NCBI GenBank assembly: GCA_018398765.1
Contig: JAHBMJ010000009.1
Span: 6,363-59,799 of the forward strand
Length of the DNA: 53,437 nucleotides
Direction: 5' to 3'
From: Chromera velia
Lineage: Eukaryota; Sar; Chromeraceae
In this document: piece by piece, positions 1-12,546 of the stretch
Layout of the letters: each line of letters begins with the position of its first letter
How positions within the stretch are numbered: the stretch's first letter is position 1
The notes under the pieces: generated by a model
The model's input: only the letters and a program-made list of their open reading frames with translations
Told to the model about the DNA's origin: nothing
The model's database searches: none
Position numbers and translations under genes: made by a program

Positions 1-2411
1 GGGGGGGGGGGGGGGGAAGGGAAGGAGGGACTGCCTGCTTCTGTTTCTGCAGCAGCACGCGACTCTCTGTTTCTCTCTTTGTAAGCATGCGTGTGCGTGT
101 CTTCGTGTGTTTGTACGAAAAAGTGAACGTGGCGCAGTGCCTCTGCATGAGTGCGTGTGCATCCCCATGCATCCTTCGGTGTAAGTGAAAATCATTGTGT
201 AACTCCTTTTCCGTACGTACCACCGGAACTTTGAGGCAGTCCACCGTACAGCGTCACTGTTTCTTCCTCAATCCGCTCCTTCGACCAGCAAGCAGGCTGC
301 ATGAATTCTCGATTGTCGCAGCGAGTTAACCCCCTTTTTCTGACTTGATCGCCTAGTTGATCGCCCAAGTTATCGATCTACCTCTTCTCTCAATTAACGA
401 TGGACCGTCTGCTTGCATGCGTGGGTAGTCCGTGATTTTTCGCCTTTTTAAATTATATGCAAGAAGTGATGCACAAGCCCGGGATCCTAATTCCCAAGCT
501 CATTCCGGCCCAGATCTAAGCCCAAACCCTTGTGTAAATCCTAATATGAATCCATGTAAGCCCGATGATGATGATTGAGGGTTAAATCCTAGATCCAGCG
601 ATGCCAGACCCCAAGCCACTAAGAAGGCTTTGAGGATAACCCCATGTCATGTAAAACGCTCATTCAACCTAGGTTTCATGGAGCATTTGAAGGCTTGCAA
701 GACTAGGCGGCCCCTTCGCTTTTATTCGCTTTAGTCTTAAGCATGCACGCCAGACGGAGGTACCCAGTCTTCGAAAAAGACAAAACTTACATAGCAGACA
801 ACAAACCAACCCTCCTTTGTATGCTGTGACAAAGCGGCCCTTTTTTAAGTTTTATACTGTGATCGGCCTCTGCGCGCACGGCTCCGGCAAGCCCGCTTGA
901 TGCAATGTGTTATTGCTTAAAAAAGCTAGGTGTTGCACACGTAAAAAGCATGCATGCACGCGCATCAAATTTCTTAATCTGGTGTAATTTTGGCCATCTG
1001 GAGAGGATTTCAGCCTCTTCAGCGGCGAAGCTAGCTTCACTCAGGAGGGGAATCGTAGGCTGATCGACACAACAGGCCGTCAGTAGTAAGTAGAGGAAAA
1101 GCTCTAAGATGCTGGGTCTTTTGTGTTGCAATTCACTAAATAGAGATCGAAATGCATAACATTTCAAAATCGATGTTGCAACTGCAAACTGTGTTGTAAG
1201 CTTCCCTACTGAACTTCATCTGAAGCTAGACTGCTTTTTATCGATCTTCTTTCTTTCCTAATGAACCTCTAGAGGTTTTTACAGACTTTGACGGTCTTTT
1301 GTCTGCTTCTTTGTAAGAGAGCAGGCCTCTAGAAGGCCAGGAAGGCCTTGTAAAAGTGCTTGGGACTCCATTTTGGCCTTGAAGTTCACTCCGCGCGATT
1401 CAAAAGTGATCGGTCAGCTATCAGATCGGCCTTCCCATAGGCCTTCGCAGCCTTGCAGCAACCTGTCTGCCCTTTGTTTGATTGCTTTTCTGCTAGAAGG
1501 AGGCTGCTGTAAGCTTTGGGACTCTATTTGTCTTTGCAGGATCGATATAAGCTTTCGATCGATATGTGACATCGATAGGAAGACTGTCAGGTCAAGGCTC
1601 GAAAGGAACCATCTCGCGAGCACGCTCAGCTTCTGACCGACATGCGAATACAATCTCATGTAGCGAAGTTAACTGCAACATCGAAGCCGATTTTTGCACG
1701 TAGTGTTAAAAATTAACTTTGAAAAATGTACAAAAACTTGATAGGTTAATTTTTATCACTTTTTTATATTTTTTTTTGTACACTTTCATAGAGCACAAAT
1801 CAAATTAATCTGATTTATGATATTTTTTTTTAGTTTCTGATTTACAAAAACATTTTTTGAGTTTAAAATTGCGTTGTCAGTATTTATATGCTGGTCATAT
1901 TAATTTGCCGACTAGCTAGCTTACCGATACATCATGTATACTTGCTAAACGCTATAGACGCCCAGCTAGCTATATATTCATCTAGAATAGTTTTTAGATT
2001 TAATTGTGGGCTAAAGTTGAGTCTGCCATCTAACCTGTGCCAGCTTAAGCTTAATAGGAACCTCAGTAGCTGTAATTGACTAGAACTAGGACTAGAAATT
2101 TAGTAAAAAAATATATTACGGTTACAAAAATAATCATATTTTTATTAAAAATTTTGATACACTTAGTAGTGACTTACTAATATATAATTATTGAAATATC
2201 AGAAAAATAAAAAATAAATGTTCCACCTTCTGTATGTAAAGCTTGATGTAAAGGAAACCTGTATTGCATGCAATTAAAATGTGCACAAAAGATCAAATAC
2301 AGTTGACCTAGCAGTTAACTTTCATTCTAGTTTTCATTGTGATATTGTTTAAGCTAGTATTCAAGTCATGTTGAATCTAGTGTTGAATCTCTGTACACGT
2401 GCATTTCGTGT
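1..2411. other. Gene-poor flank
   Basis: No convincing coding region is visible on either strand. The first 16 bases are a G homopolymer. The stretch from about 1680 to 2360 is strongly AT-rich with T and A runs. Short open frames here have no splice context and no recognisable composition. The end nearest 2411 may hold the 3' untranslated region of the minus-strand gene that follows. Confidence 0.5.
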
Positions 2412-5400
2412 TTATAATTTGACCCCTGGTCGTTGCAAGAAGGCCAGAAGGAAGACGAAGCTGACCCCGAGTCCCGCAGCCAGGAAGAGAGGCCGCACGA
2501 CTCCATTGATCAGAAGGAGAGTCAGAGCAGAGTTGCCCATCTCCACAACATTGCTCGTGTCTATCGGGTAGACGAGAGCAAAGGCAAGTGTGTAAAATAC
2601 ACATACGCACATCCAAAAAACACAAAAAGAAATCCCAACCAGTCGCCTCCGATTCTGCCTGAACAACCAGAAAGCTCGGAAGGCCTCAGGGAGAATCCAC
2701 TGCTTTGTTGCCTGACACATCGCGGCCATATCTGTTCCCTCCCCCTTCTCGTCTCCTTTTTGCCCAACCGTCCCCCTCCTTCTCCATTGCACAATTCTTT
2801 CCAGCGTCTTCTCCCTCTGCCACGCAGGGGACAGAATAGAAAGGCCCAGGGGGACCACCACCTTGTTTTTCCTCCTCCTACACAGGCCCCGATTCGCAAC
2901 GGTGGAAGAAGCCCAAAGGAGATTCGTTTGGTCTAGTGTGATGCGATTACCTTTCTTGGCAAGAGCACTGATGTCTTTCAGCTCTCTCACCTCGGGGGTG
3001 TGCGGCTTGAGGAGAAAGTCTGCCAAGAGCCCCACGTGAATTGTGAGTGCGTAGACGAACAACACTCCCAAAAGGGAGCTGTCGGAGAACGACGACAGCG
3101 TTGCAATCACGACATCCATGGCTGTGAGGTCACTTGATAATTCTGGAGTGTTGGAACTGAGTACCCCAAAAAACAGGAGCAACAGGAACTCCCACGTGAA
3201 GACCATTGTCCACTGGTGCAATGCTTGAGTGACCCGCGACACACCGGGGAGAACTGTGTGATTGCCTCCCAAAAACATGGAGCTGAGGGGTAGAATAAAC
3301 AACCGGATCTGAAGGTAGACCAAGCCCCACCCGAAGAATCGAACTCTGCAGACACAAAGAACGCAAATGTAGAAGCACTTCTTCAACAAGCATTCGGATA
3401 CATTGAAAATAGACAGCACACACGCATGTACGAACCTACATGCAGTAAAAAGAAGAACGGAGACAAGAAAGAGAGCAATACTCCAAATTTTCGTGCAAAT
3501 GGTCTGACAACAAAAAAGTTCGACATTCAACGCACATCCCTTGCTCCGTCCACATTGAACAATCCTCCCTTCCTTCCTTTCTCTCTCTCTTTCCCTCGGA
3601 GTCAGCTTCTTTCTCTCTCTCCCCAAAACTTTCTTCCGTTTAATCCTGTCTGAAACCTTCTTCCTCTCTCCGCCTTTTCTCACCTTTTGACGTCCTCTTC
3701 CACCTGTTCCTCCAATTCTCTCCACACAGGCAGCCTCCTCAGGGCTGTCGTCTCGCAGGCCTTTGCTTTCAGACAGAGATGACCGATAAAACGGAGCGTC
3801 TCCTCATTTTGCTCTCTCTCTTCCGGCGAGATATGCACGTTCTCTGTACCCACACGGGACTTCAACATATTTCTCTGATGGGAGCCAATCTCCATGCGTG
3901 CCCCCTCCCCTTTCCCCTCCCTGCCCTTCGTTCCAATTTGGCCTCCAGGGTTCTTGGCACTTCCGCACTGGTTTCCGGGAGAAGAGACAGATAAGACGGA
4001 AATGTCCAAACCGACAACCCCGCTGGGTGATTCTTTGCATTTGATGAACAGGCGGAGGACAGACACGTCGGGGCGTTCCTCGAGAAAGTGAACGCAGAAC
4101 GACGGACACAAAGTCTGTCCGAGGTCCTCAACCTTCTCTTGAGAGGAAGAGGAAGGCAACTCCAAAGAGGCAGCGGAGGACTCAACACGCCACTCGCGCT
4201 CTGCAACCTCAGTCAGAACATCTGCCTGCTGCTTTGTTTCCACTTTACGCCCCCCGCACCCCCCTCGAACCGTCCCCGTCCTTCTCCCTTTCAAAATTCC
4301 TGCAGGCGAGGCTGCTTTGATCAGGCGGGCCGACAGCACAGCCTGTGAGGGAATAATTACTCCCAACCTGGCACCTGCACCATCCAGGAATCCTGCGCCT
4401 CTTTCCTTGAGAAGAGGAGGGGGAATAGCGCCGGACAGGGGGGGTCCCCCAGGATTCGCGGCGCTAATCTGAGGCAAAGGGAGGGGAAAGCACAATCAAG
4501 AGGAAGAAGTGAAGGCAGAATGAATCAATTCAGCCAGCGAGGGACAGGTTGCAATGAATCAAGGCTCAGCAGGGAAACAAGGAATCCATGAGGGAAGCTT
4601 GAACAGAAGAGCAAACAACTAAAGGGCACGAAGACGCGAAGTTTTCAAGCAAGTCAACCGTTGGAACAACTGATTCTTCCACAACTCTTCCACAATAGCA
4701 CTGCCCTGTGGTATCGACAAAGAAAAAACCAAGCACACGCACAGAGGGCCTTTAACTTTCACGTCAGCCATGCATTGTGCAATAGAGTGAGCTGTGCTTT
4801 GTCCAAGTGATCCAGATGAAATTGCATCAACGCAAAATGCATGTTGGCATGCCAAGCGACGTACCTTCAGAAAAGACCCTTTGACTTCAAGCCTCACAGA
4901 GACGCTCTCAGATGTCCACAGCAACCCCCCTTCTCCTCGACCCTCTTGCTTCTCTCCCTTTTCCCCTTCCCCGCTAGAATCGACTAGATCTGTACCATGC
5001 TCTACGGCCTCCTTCCACTCATCACTTCCTAGTTCCGGGACAGTGGGTGGCCAGGGTAACAGAAAACCCCGGAGGTCGAGCAGACTGAAACAATGACGCT
5101 CGCGGTTTATATCATCAGACGCTTCCTTGATCTGATGCTTCTCATTCTCACCATCCTTCTTTCTCTTCCTCTCTTTCCACCTTCTCACTGCATTGGTCAC
5201 CAATTGCCACCTCCTTGCTTGTCGTTCTGCCAGGCCCTCCAGCCGCTTTCTGAACGTCCCGGACCTGATGAGGAACCTTGCCGCAGACAGGAGCTCCCAG
5301 TCCTCCTCTCCGATTGGGTCTACAGAGAGGTCCCTCTTCCACCTCAACCCAAGATTCGATCTGAGGCTGAAGGGAAGAACGGGGGGGGGACGAGGATCCC

Positions 5401-5922
5401 AGAGGGGGTTCAAGACTCTCGAAGTATTTGTCTGTCTCCCCATGGGGGTTCTGACTGCTGCTGCTGGTGAGAGGAGACGACGGTCTTCAAGGAGACACAA
5501 CTCGGGGGAGACCACCACAATCTCCCTGTGCGACCCCAAGGATGACGTGTTCGATCCTACTCCCTGCGAGAGGAGTTTCTGGGCATCGGCTGTGAGAAGA
5601 GCCACGAGGTCGGTCTGTCTGAAGGCGAGCATGCCGAGGCCTTCAAAGTATTCATCAAATTCCGAGGGCACCTCTTCCGCGTCAGACGCCGTCAACGGAT
5701 AAGCGCACTCGTTTGAAAATCGATGTTGATATCTCCCCTCATTCCCTGACACCCCCTCTTCAGCAAGGCGCTCTACTTGCATTTGAAGGAAGGCAAGGGA
5801 ACAGCAGGGCGGGCGGTGTCTGCCGTCCCATGCAGCTGCCAAAACTGGTTTGTTGGAGAGATAGGCAGACTCCAGAATGCTCAAAGTGGCTCTGGGACTT
5901 CGCCGGTCCCGGAGAAGAGCAC

Positions 5923-5960
<38 letters not shown>

Positions 5961-8900
5961 CAGGTGGGCAGCGAAAGAGGAAGAGTGCAGCAACCAAAAA
6001 ACAAGGACTGCATTTTTTCACTCGGTTCCTCTGTCCGTCCCTCCCGCCGCCAGTCTTGACTATCTGTTTCTCTATCCGGTCTGTTTGCCGATCTACCCGT
6101 CTGGCTGAGTATCTCGGCTCGTTGCTGCCTTTGTTTCCATTTCCTAAACCAACCGTTCAGCGATGATCAAATGAAACGTCGGACTTGGAAACTCACATCT
6201 CAACATAGACTGTCGATATCTGCAAACCAACCGAAAGGAAGATAAGCAAGGAATCAAATTCTTTCAACGTAAAGACTGACACCATCAAGTGAGTCACCAG
6301 AGACCCAACCAAAATGACCACCAGCCACAAAGCTATGTTGTCCATCCTTGCCCCTTCCCCAAACTTGTCCACCCTCCAGATCACCGAAAGGTCTGCCCCT
6401 GCAGCGACGGCCAAAACGTCTCCAACAAACGAACCATATTCGGTCTCCATCAACCCACCCCCCGCGCCTTCACATTCGCACCCCCCACCCGCACCTGCCG
6501 AGCAAAGAGAGCTCCACCCCACCTCATTCTCATCAAAAGAAGCACACCCCTCCTCACCCCCCTCTTCTTGCAATCGTCTCCTACGCGCACTGTCTCCAGA
6601 CCCTATGCCTTCAATGCTGACAGTAATTCTGTCCTCCCCAAACACCTCCCTTCCCACCTCTCTCCCACACCAATACAGACGAAGCGACTGCGAAGACGAA
6701 GCCTGCCGCTCCCCCCCTACGTATCCCCTCACGTCCCCACTCCACCCAACGGCAACCAACCCGAGCACAGAACTGACAGGGTCGCCACAACTTAAATTAC
6801 GCAACCGGTCCCTCACAGTCACCGGCAGTTTCGGGATTGTCACCGTCATCGACCCGAGGCTCCCTCTGATGGTTCCCGCGTCTGCCACTGCGGTCGGGTC
6901 CCCCAGAACCACTCCCGAGAGAGAGAAGGAGTCTGTTGTCAGCTCAGACGCTCCACCCGCTCCTGCTTGAAGCAGAACTTGAGGTCCTGCACGCCAATTA
7001 ACGCACAGACGGAATAGACTCAGTGTGCTTGAAGCGCTGTACACGGGAGAAAAGGAAGACTGACTGACGGCTGTGACCTCGACTTCAGAGGGTGTGTCGA
7101 GCCACATGCAGACACAATTAAGGGAGCAGAGGTAACTTCTTACGCCTTTTTTTCCTTTGCTAAACAGTCAGAAGTGAGAAATAAACGAAAAGCCCAACTA
7201 TTCTCTTCCCTTTCTCGAGCACAAAATGCGATCCGTTTCCATTCGAAAATCGCAGAAAGATATTATATGTTTTTTCCAAAGCTCCACGTGATTCTTTTTT
7301 TTCAGCTTGAAGGAAAACAAACACCGATTGTACCAGCCCAGCTGCACAGAAGGAAAAGAGTGCCATCAGGCAGGTGGGCCCTGCGAGCGAACTTGAACTG
7401 ACCAAGAAACTCTGTGGCGACCTTGATCACCCTTTGTGTTGCCGAGTGAAGTTCATCCCTTCTGGTCTGAATGCTCTCTGGATCCACATCTCCTGCTGAA
7501 CCTGCAGTCACCCCGGCGTCCGAAGCGGCGTTCTCCAGGACGCTCTCGAGAGACTTCAGAATAGGCAGTTGGTTCTTCACCGCGTCCTTCCCTGTCCTGG
7601 TCTTCGATGGGGCCTCGGAGAGAGAGATGGTGTCCGACAGAGAGGATGCCAACTGCAACACCAAAAAGGAGATCAACCAAGAGAATCATTTTTCCTAAAT
7701 ACAATGCGAATAAAGAATGCAGACACACACGATGACACCACAATGATTCGGAGGAATGCTTGACAGCGTATCACATAGACCTTCTTCGTGGCAATTTGAA
7801 GAGGCCGTCCCCGAGTAGTTTGCACATCCTGAGGAGCAATACGAATTTATAGGCAGGTAGCCCATACAATTTGTTTGTATCGCACGTAATACCCACTCAC
7901 CTTATCGACAGCTGCTGCTGCCGCCTTCGTTTGTGCATCTTTCTTCTCCTCCACATTCGTTGCTGTGTCCTCATCTTCATCCTCTGTCGAAGATTCTTCA
8001 AAAACTTTCGACAGCCCTTGTCCTGCAGCAACCAGCACATCTCTGATGGCTTTGGACTCCTCTGTCGCCAGCTTTCGACCGCTTGAGGACGCCAGCGAGA
8101 GCGTGTTGCTCACCCTCACAGCAACCGCATCGACAGTCCCGGCAGCGTCGGTTCGGGAAATCGCAGAGGTGTCTGAAAGCTTCGAGGAGGTCAGTGTAGT
8201 GAGGGCCTGCATCCATCCATTCATCCATCCATCCATCCATGCATGCATGCAATCAAAGAGGGGAGGGCAGATTGATGAACCACAAAGAGTTCTCATTTTT
8301 TGGAAGCAGAAAGCATCAGCAACACTATAAGCGGGCTTTCTCAAGATTTGCCGACCAGTTTTCCTTCTTTTAGATTTTAAAATCGACCTCCAAAATTAAT
8401 AGTCCATCAATCGTTTGTCAAAGGAGCAAAAACTTAATTGTTCTATTTGTCATTTTATCTTTCTCTGCGGAATTGTCAGCTGACCTCCATAGTCTGTACA
8501 TTGGTGGCTGTCCCCTCGTCTGCAGTGACCTCCTCTTCTAGCACCGAGGTCTCGATTGTCGTAGGAAAAATGCATTCGAACCCCCCCAGGGTGTTCACGC
8601 AGGTGCTGATGGACGGACAAGTGTGGGTACCCGATGAGCACTCATCCTCATCTGCATTCATGTTTCATGCACCCGTCATAAGTAGACAAAAAAAAGAAAG
8701 AAAGAAAGAAAGAAAGAAACAAACAAAAGTCAGGTGTGAACGGAGACTCCCTCCAGCGATCGAGAGATCTCTGAATGCTAATTTTTTTTCAGAAGCGGAA
8801 ACAAAGCAGTCAGAGTCGGGCGACTTAACCCACAGAGCCAGCGACCTGAATATTCATCCATCATTCGACCTCTGAGAGACCTCTCACATTCTGCACAGGG

Positions 8901-11900
8901 ACCGGACAGATTTCTGATCTGAACACTGCAAAGGGACTGAAGCCTGACATGTTGAAAATCTGTCAGAGCATTTTATGGGGCTGCCCTAGTCCTCATGCAG
9001 CGCATTGCTTCTTTTTCTCTTCTACTTTCAGTTCTTCTGTTCCGTTGTACAACTTCGACATTGAGAGATGTACTCGAAAAAACATTTGAAGAAAAGAGTT
9101 GCGCTTCAAGAACAGAGACCGGTCACAAACCCCACATGCATGCACAACTGTCACTCACCGAAGCAGACGCAGAATCCCTCCTCGAGAGGTTGCATGCACT
9201 CCCCGTAAGATGCACACTGCCAACTTTCATCGCAAGCCGTTGCATCCTCACAAGTCTTGGTCTCTGCACGTGCCCCAGCTCAAGGGGGGGGAAGGAATAT
9301 AGGATATGCAGCAATGAAGTCAGAGAGGGGATGAAGGAGGGACTCCGGACTGAAAGACCTGTCCCTTGCAATGCTTAAAATGGAGGCACATTAACAAAGA
9401 TGGCCATAGCAGTTTAATTTGGGGGTCAAATTGGGAGGGAGAGACCTTCAGCGAGTGTCAAAGGCTGCGGCCAAGGCCCGCGACCTGTCACGGACTGCCG
9501 GCAGACTGTCGGGTCACACGACGGCAGGAAACCACTAGGAATGGAGAGATCAGGGCGTTGAGTGCAAACAAGATATCTCATAGCAACGTGTCCAGAGACT
9601 ACATGTGAATTTGAATATTCGGGCATGAAGGTACTTGGACGGAATGCGAAACAAAGCAAAACAGGCGAGACTCACTCTCATCCTGGAAAATGGGAAAACC
9701 CAAAAGAAAACGCAATGGAACAAAGAGAAGGACAGAGTACCATGCAAGGGTCTTGTTGATGGTGAGGGAGGTAGACTCACTCGCACAGAAATTGATAGGA
9801 TCTCCCTCAAACCCTGAGGGGCAAGAACACGCAAAGCTGCCCGCACTGTCTGTACACTCTGCGTTGACACCGCAATTGTGCGCTCCTGTCGTACACTCGT
9901 CTATATCTGCATGATGCATCAAGGAGCAGAGAGGAAAATTGTATGAAAGAACACGAAATGTATGTAGAGAGCGCATGAATCGAATTCGAGAGTGTAGGTC
10001 AGGTTCCTGTCTCCTAGCCAATTTAATTGTCTCTCTCTGTTATTTTTCTGTCTGGAACTGCATGCTTCTGTTCTTCGGTTTGCGAGAGAGTGTGCCAGGT
10101 GAAACGCCTGCCTGTATCTCTACTCATATGTCACTTCTCTTGTATTTGTCTCAGTCAAGAAAGAAGTTGAAAAACAAAAATGTTGCTCAGCATGGATATC
10201 TGATTACTTGCCATAGGGTTACTTCTGAATCCTCACTGTGCCAACTCACTTGTACAAGAGACGCCCCCTCCGCTATACCCGTTGTTGCACGCGCACGTGA
10301 AACTGCCCACGCTGTTTGTGCACGCGGCATTCGTGTGGCAGTCGTGAATACTGTTGGTGCATTCGTCAATGTCTGCAACCACGCACGGAGGTAGAAAGGC
10401 AGAAACACGATTGATGAACAAACACGCAGGAGAGCTAGCGCCTCAGGGCGAATGAACAGCCCAGTAGGAGGAGCAAAATGCACCTCCATCCATCCATCCA
10501 TCCCAATAGCAGGTCCCGAAGATGCCCCCATGCAAGAATGGAACAAGCAGTCACAGTTCTCTTCTTAGCCAGACAGGCCGGAGCCCTGCGCTGGTTTTCA
10601 AGCAGACAACAAGCCACCGCATTCCATCCAATCCAAAAACGTTTCTGACATGCATCAGAGAACGGAACTGCCACCAGCATACTAAGTGCAGATAGATGGC
10701 TTCGGACAAGTCTATGCAGGGGTTGATTGCGCCCTCTCCCCAGCATGTCGGCACCTCACATATCGTTCCTGCCGGCCTGTGCACAGACCTACAGACCTAC
10801 CTCCGTAAAGGTAAATTTCAGATGTTGACATCCAGAAATTGGCGCTTTGCGAGATTCTCTTCAGATGAAAACGGAATGCCCTGTAGGCTGTCGTGCTGTC
10901 TGTGGTGGAGAAGGACCGCACCTCGCCGTTAGTCCAGCCGGTCTCACCGCTGTACGAGCCTATCAGAGTCCAGCTAGCGGATGATGTGCTCTGGTCAGTG
11001 GAGCCGTAAACGTCCAACACGCTTGGCGTTTGGTAGGGCTCCGCGCCTATTCGCGCCTTCACCGCATACCTGTCGGCACGCAGTCAGGCAGGGAGGGGGG
11101 CATACGGCCATTCACTCAATGATTCATATTCCCATTGAGATTTTTGGAAATTTGCCGTTTGCACCAGGTCCATCCACAGCTTACACAGGTGTGCAAGGTA
11201 AAGAAAATGAACTCACCCCCCACAAAACATGTGTAAGCCAGAAAAAGAAGAAGAATGGGGCGAAGCAGAAGGCTCTGACTGGACAAAGCATGCAGAAATT
11301 GAACGGCTCATTGGCTCTCTCTACTTCACGAAAGCTCTCAATCAAACTTCCTTTTTCTATGAAGATTCTCTGTGCATGTACGACGAACTTTGCGCAGACC
11401 GACATTTACATGTTGGAGCGTTTAATGCCGTTGACCGACCAATAAAGGTACGTATAACAGGGCAGCCAGATCCAGAGTTCGGTGGCTGCGTCAGCGCCTG
11501 CCCCAATTCCAGGAGCGTAATAAGATGAGGACCCGTCCCCTGTGCCGACGTGCCAATTCGTCGAGTCCGTACGGTCGAACGCCCCGGCCACAGAAGAGTC
11601 GGAGCTCCAAGCGCAACATCCAGTGTCACTCGCCCAGTCTTCGTTTGTTAGTGCTCTGTACTGCCCAGCACACGTTCCTGTGTATGATTTGTAAATGGAA
11701 TACTGCCCCGAAAGCTGAACTGAATTGTCTTGTGTCCAATCGGTTTGAATTCCGATGTCAGAGGGTGGGAGCAGGTTCAACGTCGTGCAGGTGGTGCCAT
11801 CCCCAGCGTCGGGGTAACTGCACGAATTGGCCGCCGCGCTTCTGACTCCCGAAGAGACATACCAAGTCAATTCTCTGTTTGAGTTTTGGGAAAGGTTCCA

Positions 11901-11954
11901 ATTGGCAGAAAGGAACGAGAGAGCAAGAAGGATTCGACTTTCAAAGCGCAACAT
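2412..11954 (-). CDS. Multi-exon multi-pass membrane protein: signal peptide, discoidin domain, EGF repeats, GPS-like motif
   Basis: Exons that join with matching phase, 5' to 3': 11954-11452, 11069-10801, 10372-10250, 9906-9781, 9263-9159, 8651-8485, 8206-7901, 7652-7403, about 7160-6197 (5' limit unresolved), 5921-4865, 4468-3684, 3345-2412 (possible extra intron near 2950). The sum is about 1,860 residues. The start ATG gives [19 protein letters not shown], a likely signal peptide. Exons 1-2 form a discoidin/F5-8C-like domain (ELWIWLPCY, then WTLIGSYSG, then EIYLYG). Four EGF modules follow: three with calcium-binding type starts (DIDEC, NIDEC, DEDEC) and one divergent, joined by phase-1 introns as is usual for EGF exons. 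Next comes a Ser/Ala-rich region, then a GPS-like motif ([16 protein letters not shown]), then TM1. Two long cytosolic-looking exons lead to about five more membrane segments. The order resembles polycystin-1-like or GAIN/GPS proteins (family knowledge); a role in adhesion or sensing is inference. No PLAT domain or channel pore was recognised. Junction 7403/7160 does not resolve cleanly. Confidence 0.8.
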
Positions 11955-12546
11955 TCTGAGACGTGTGATAATACAATTAATGTGTATCTATATATATACA
12001 TACTTCGAAACAGTTATTTGTGTTCTTGCATGCGAGTCAAGTGTCGACGACACAAAAGGCAGGAGAATGCCCTCCCACACCGATTTCTGGAACTGCGGTA
12101 ACGTAGCTATGTATATATATAGTGCATGGCAGCATCCAAAGAGACGTGTATATCTCACATTTTTATCAACAGTATAGTTAACAATTAAAATTAACTCACA
12201 GAATACACAATTAAGCATGCATGGCATGTATAGCTAGATTCGCGCTCACACTTCGCGCGCCATCTGCATGCATGCATGCATGCGCAATTGTGGCGGCCCC
12301 GCCAAGCCGATTAATCGGATGTGCAAGTCAGTACCCCTAGCTATTTGCATGGAGTTAGGGATCGATGCATGCATACGGTTCTCTATCCTTTCACGCGGAT
12401 CCATTTCGCTCGGCGATTGGGCAGTGTCTGGGCAGTGTCAATCTGAGTCTCACCGCTGCATCAGACCGTTTTCAGTGGGTTCAGAAGCGCTACATCATTC
12501 ACGGAGTCATTCGCGTAATCGAATCGTCCCGTTCTTTTCTTTCACG
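11955..12546. promoter_or_regulatory. Divergent intergenic region between the membrane-protein gene and TSR3
   Basis: About 590 bp separate the inferred start codons of two head-to-head genes, so both promoters should lie here. It holds an AT-rich stretch with TA dinucleotides (11980-12000, 12105-12120) and a palindromic GCAT run near 12265-12285. No specific factor site was identified; the promoter role is inferred from gene orientation only. Confidence 0.45.

Noticed and set aside
2433-6970. Many plus-strand open frames opposite the membrane-protein gene
   Set aside because: They lack splice continuity and domain signal, while the minus strand joins in phase with recognisable membrane and EGF segments.
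7160-7405. Minus-strand frame between two exons of the membrane-protein gene
   Set aside because: A good acceptor (CTGTGCAG) precedes it, but no donor gives the phase needed to join the exon near 7107, so it was not added as an exon.
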